Shown here: positions 62,798-64,000 of the stretch, piece by piece
Position numbering within the stretch: the first letter of the stretch is position 1
Layout: each line of letters starts with the position of its first letter
From: Microcystis panniformis FACHB-1757
Lineage (GTDB): Bacteria > Cyanobacteriota > Cyanobacteriia > Cyanobacteriales > Microcystaceae
Reading direction: 5' to 3'
Assembly: GCF_001264245.1 (NCBI RefSeq)
Contig: NZ_CP011339.1
Span: 248,001 to 312,000 of the forward strand
DNA length: 64,000 bases
The notes under the pieces: model-generated
Seen by the model: only the letters and a program-made list of their open reading frames with translations
What the model was told of the DNA's origin: nothing
Databases searched by the model: none
Translations under genes and position numbers: made by a program

Positions 62798-63086
62798 AAC
62801 CACAGATGCCGTAAAAATCATTCACCAAATGATTGCAGACGATCCCACAATCAAAGAACAAATTGCCCTAGAATCCCTCAACTCAGAAATCGCACAATTG
62901 ATTTATGACGCTCGTATGAATGCTGGATTAACTCAACAACAACTAGCCGACCTAATCCATGTTGAGCAATCCGTTATTGAAGATCTAGAAGACGCTGACT
63001 ATCAAGACAATCCCCTAATAATGCTACAAAAAATTGCCACTGCCCTTAATCAACGAGTCAAAATGAGCCTTGTTAGTAGCTTGTAG
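62790..63086 (+). CDS. HigA-type antitoxin (XRE helix-turn-helix)
   Basis: A 98-residue protein with an XRE-type helix-turn-helix, MNAGLTQQQLADLIHVEQSV, near residues 48-67. It follows the frameshifted toxin with overlap, in HigBA order. May still repress its promoter. Confidence 0.87.
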   Translation: MPKTTDAVKIIHQMIADDPTIKEQIALESLNSEIAQLIYDARMNAGLTQQQLADLIHVEQSVIEDLEDADYQDNPLIMLQKIATALNQRVKMSLVSSL

Positions 63087-63521
63087 GGTGCGTGTTTGCG
63101 CGTATTTAAAGGAGATTTGTTAATAATTAAACTATGATCGCGCCGTAACGCAGCATCTTAAGAAAATTGGTGTGTTACGCTATCACTAACGCACCCGACA
63201 AGAGCCACCACTGTGTCTGGAGTGGTTTTTATTATGATTATTTAACTGCTACCAAATATCCCCCCGTAGCAATCTCTCCCTAGTAACAGGTTTCTAGTTC
63301 TTGTTTGATATTCAGGTAGAATGAATGATATAATTGGTGCGTGGGGCGTGGCTCTTTCGTGCAAAAGCTTGTCACCTGTAGAATATAACAATCTCAGGTC
63401 TTTTATCAAGTCTAATTTTAGGGGGTTTGCTCACGGAAACATCAGCTTTTCACAGAACTCGATACTTGACACTATTTAATTTATCATTTGTTAGAAAACT
63501 CACATATATAAAAGCTTTAAT
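63087..63521. other. Gene-free interval with duplicated segments
   Basis: Contains the second copy (63357-63474) of the caspase-GUN4 3' flank and a sequence TTGATATTCAGGTAGAAT near 63310 also found near 58845. No gene is seen. Confidence 0.65.
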
Positions 63522-63896
63522 ATGCCAAAAATACAACTTATTTTTTACCAAGATGAAAGAGGTAATATACCAATTATAGAATGGCTTGATAGTCTTCCTG
63601 GCAAAGCTCAAAACAAATGCTTTATCAAATTACAAAGACTGGCAGAACTAGGATATGAATTACGCAGACCAGAAGCAGACTTTTTGCGGGACAAAATTTA
63701 TGAACTGAGAGTTAATTTTAAAGGAATAAATTATAGAATTCTTTATTTCTTTTATAAAAACAAAGCTGTGGTCATTTCTCATGGTATAATTAAAGAAAAA
63801 GAAGTTCTACCACTGGAAATCGAGCAAGCAATTAAAAACAAAGCTAAATTTGAAAAAAATCCCGAATTACACACCTATTTTCAGGAGTTGATATGA
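63522..63896 (+). CDS. HigB-type (Gp49-like) toxin
   Basis: A 124-residue intact relative of the frameshifted toxin at 62406: IQLIFYQDERGNIPIIEWLD, then RDKIYELRVNFKGINYRILY and ISHGIIKEKEVLP. Likely a ribosome-dependent mRNase. Its stop overlaps the next start by 4 bases. Confidence 0.9.
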   Translation: MPKIQLIFYQDERGNIPIIEWLDSLPGKAQNKCFIKLQRLAELGYELRRPEADFLRDKIYELRVNFKGINYRILYFFYKNKAVVISHGIIKEKEVLPLEIEQAIKNKAKFEKNPELHTYFQELI

Positions 63897-64000
63897 ATAC
63901 ACACCAAACGACAGCCGATGGCTTACAAATTCTTTACCAACGTTATTATGCTAATAATCCAGAACGTCAATTAGAATTAGAAAAGGCTCGTATTGATGAC
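63893..64000 (+). CDS. Antitoxin gene, partial (runs off the window)
   Basis: Starts ATG 63893 with CAGGAG 8-9 bases before it: MNTHQTTADGLQILYQRYYA and onward, 36 codons to the window end. Position after HigB makes it the antitoxin; the helix-turn-helix would lie beyond the window. Confidence 0.75.
   Translation, partial: MNTHQTTADGLQILYQRYYANNPERQLELEKARIDD

Overview
The window reads as a chromosomal segment of a unicellular bloom-forming cyanobacterium, most likely Microcystis. Signs of this are the photosynthetic NDH-1 genes (ndhA-ndhI-ndhG-ndhE and a distant ndhB), plastocyanin beside cytochrome c6, the pipX-pipY-sepF-proC cluster, GCGATCGC-type octamers, a peptide-synthetase gene ending in a reductase domain, and very many toxin-antitoxin genes, miniature transposable elements and insertion sequences. 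The species is inferred from gene content and style, not from a database match.

Layout. 1-6.8 kb: the 3' end of a nonribosomal peptide locus (C-A-PCP-reductase, an acyltransferase, an ABC exporter), suggestive of the end of an aeruginosin-type cluster. 7-17.9 kb: housekeeping genes: pyrE, ndhAIGE, an LptC-like gene, an HtrA protease and the MurT/GatD pair. 18-26.9 kb: accessory region with a MITE, an ISL3 element whose transposase has a stop, and two copies of a TPR-protein gene made by a local duplication. Between and after them lie hicBA, a RelE-type pair, a pilin-like gene and a truncated PIN toxin. 26.9-31.9 kb: DUF3352 gene, petJ/petE, sdhA and tRNA-fMet. 32-40.6 kb: accessory region. 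One gene is split by IS630 and another by a 133-bp MITE, and both are restored in frame when the insert is removed. Several small toxin-antitoxin pairs and xisH-xisI follow. 40.7-56 kb: mostly housekeeping: EF-G-like, ychF, a DNA methyltransferase/specificity gene broken by TGA, ndhB, pipX-pipY-sepF-proC, a membrane glycosyltransferase and tRNA-Val. 56-64 kb: a tnpB element inserted at the end of a toxin gene, more toxin-antitoxin genes, and a caspase-like protease fused to a GUN4 domain.

How it works together. The core genes cover cyclic electron flow and respiration (NDH-1, SdhA, plastocyanin/cyt c6), envelope and cell-division functions (LptC, MurT/GatD, SepF) and nitrogen/PLP signalling (PipX/PipY). 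The spaces between them have been repeatedly rewritten by small mobile elements. At least seven copies of one GC-palindrome MITE family are visible, and four other MITE types. In several cases the empty site, or the intact gene before insertion, can be reconstructed from the window alone, so the order of events can be read.
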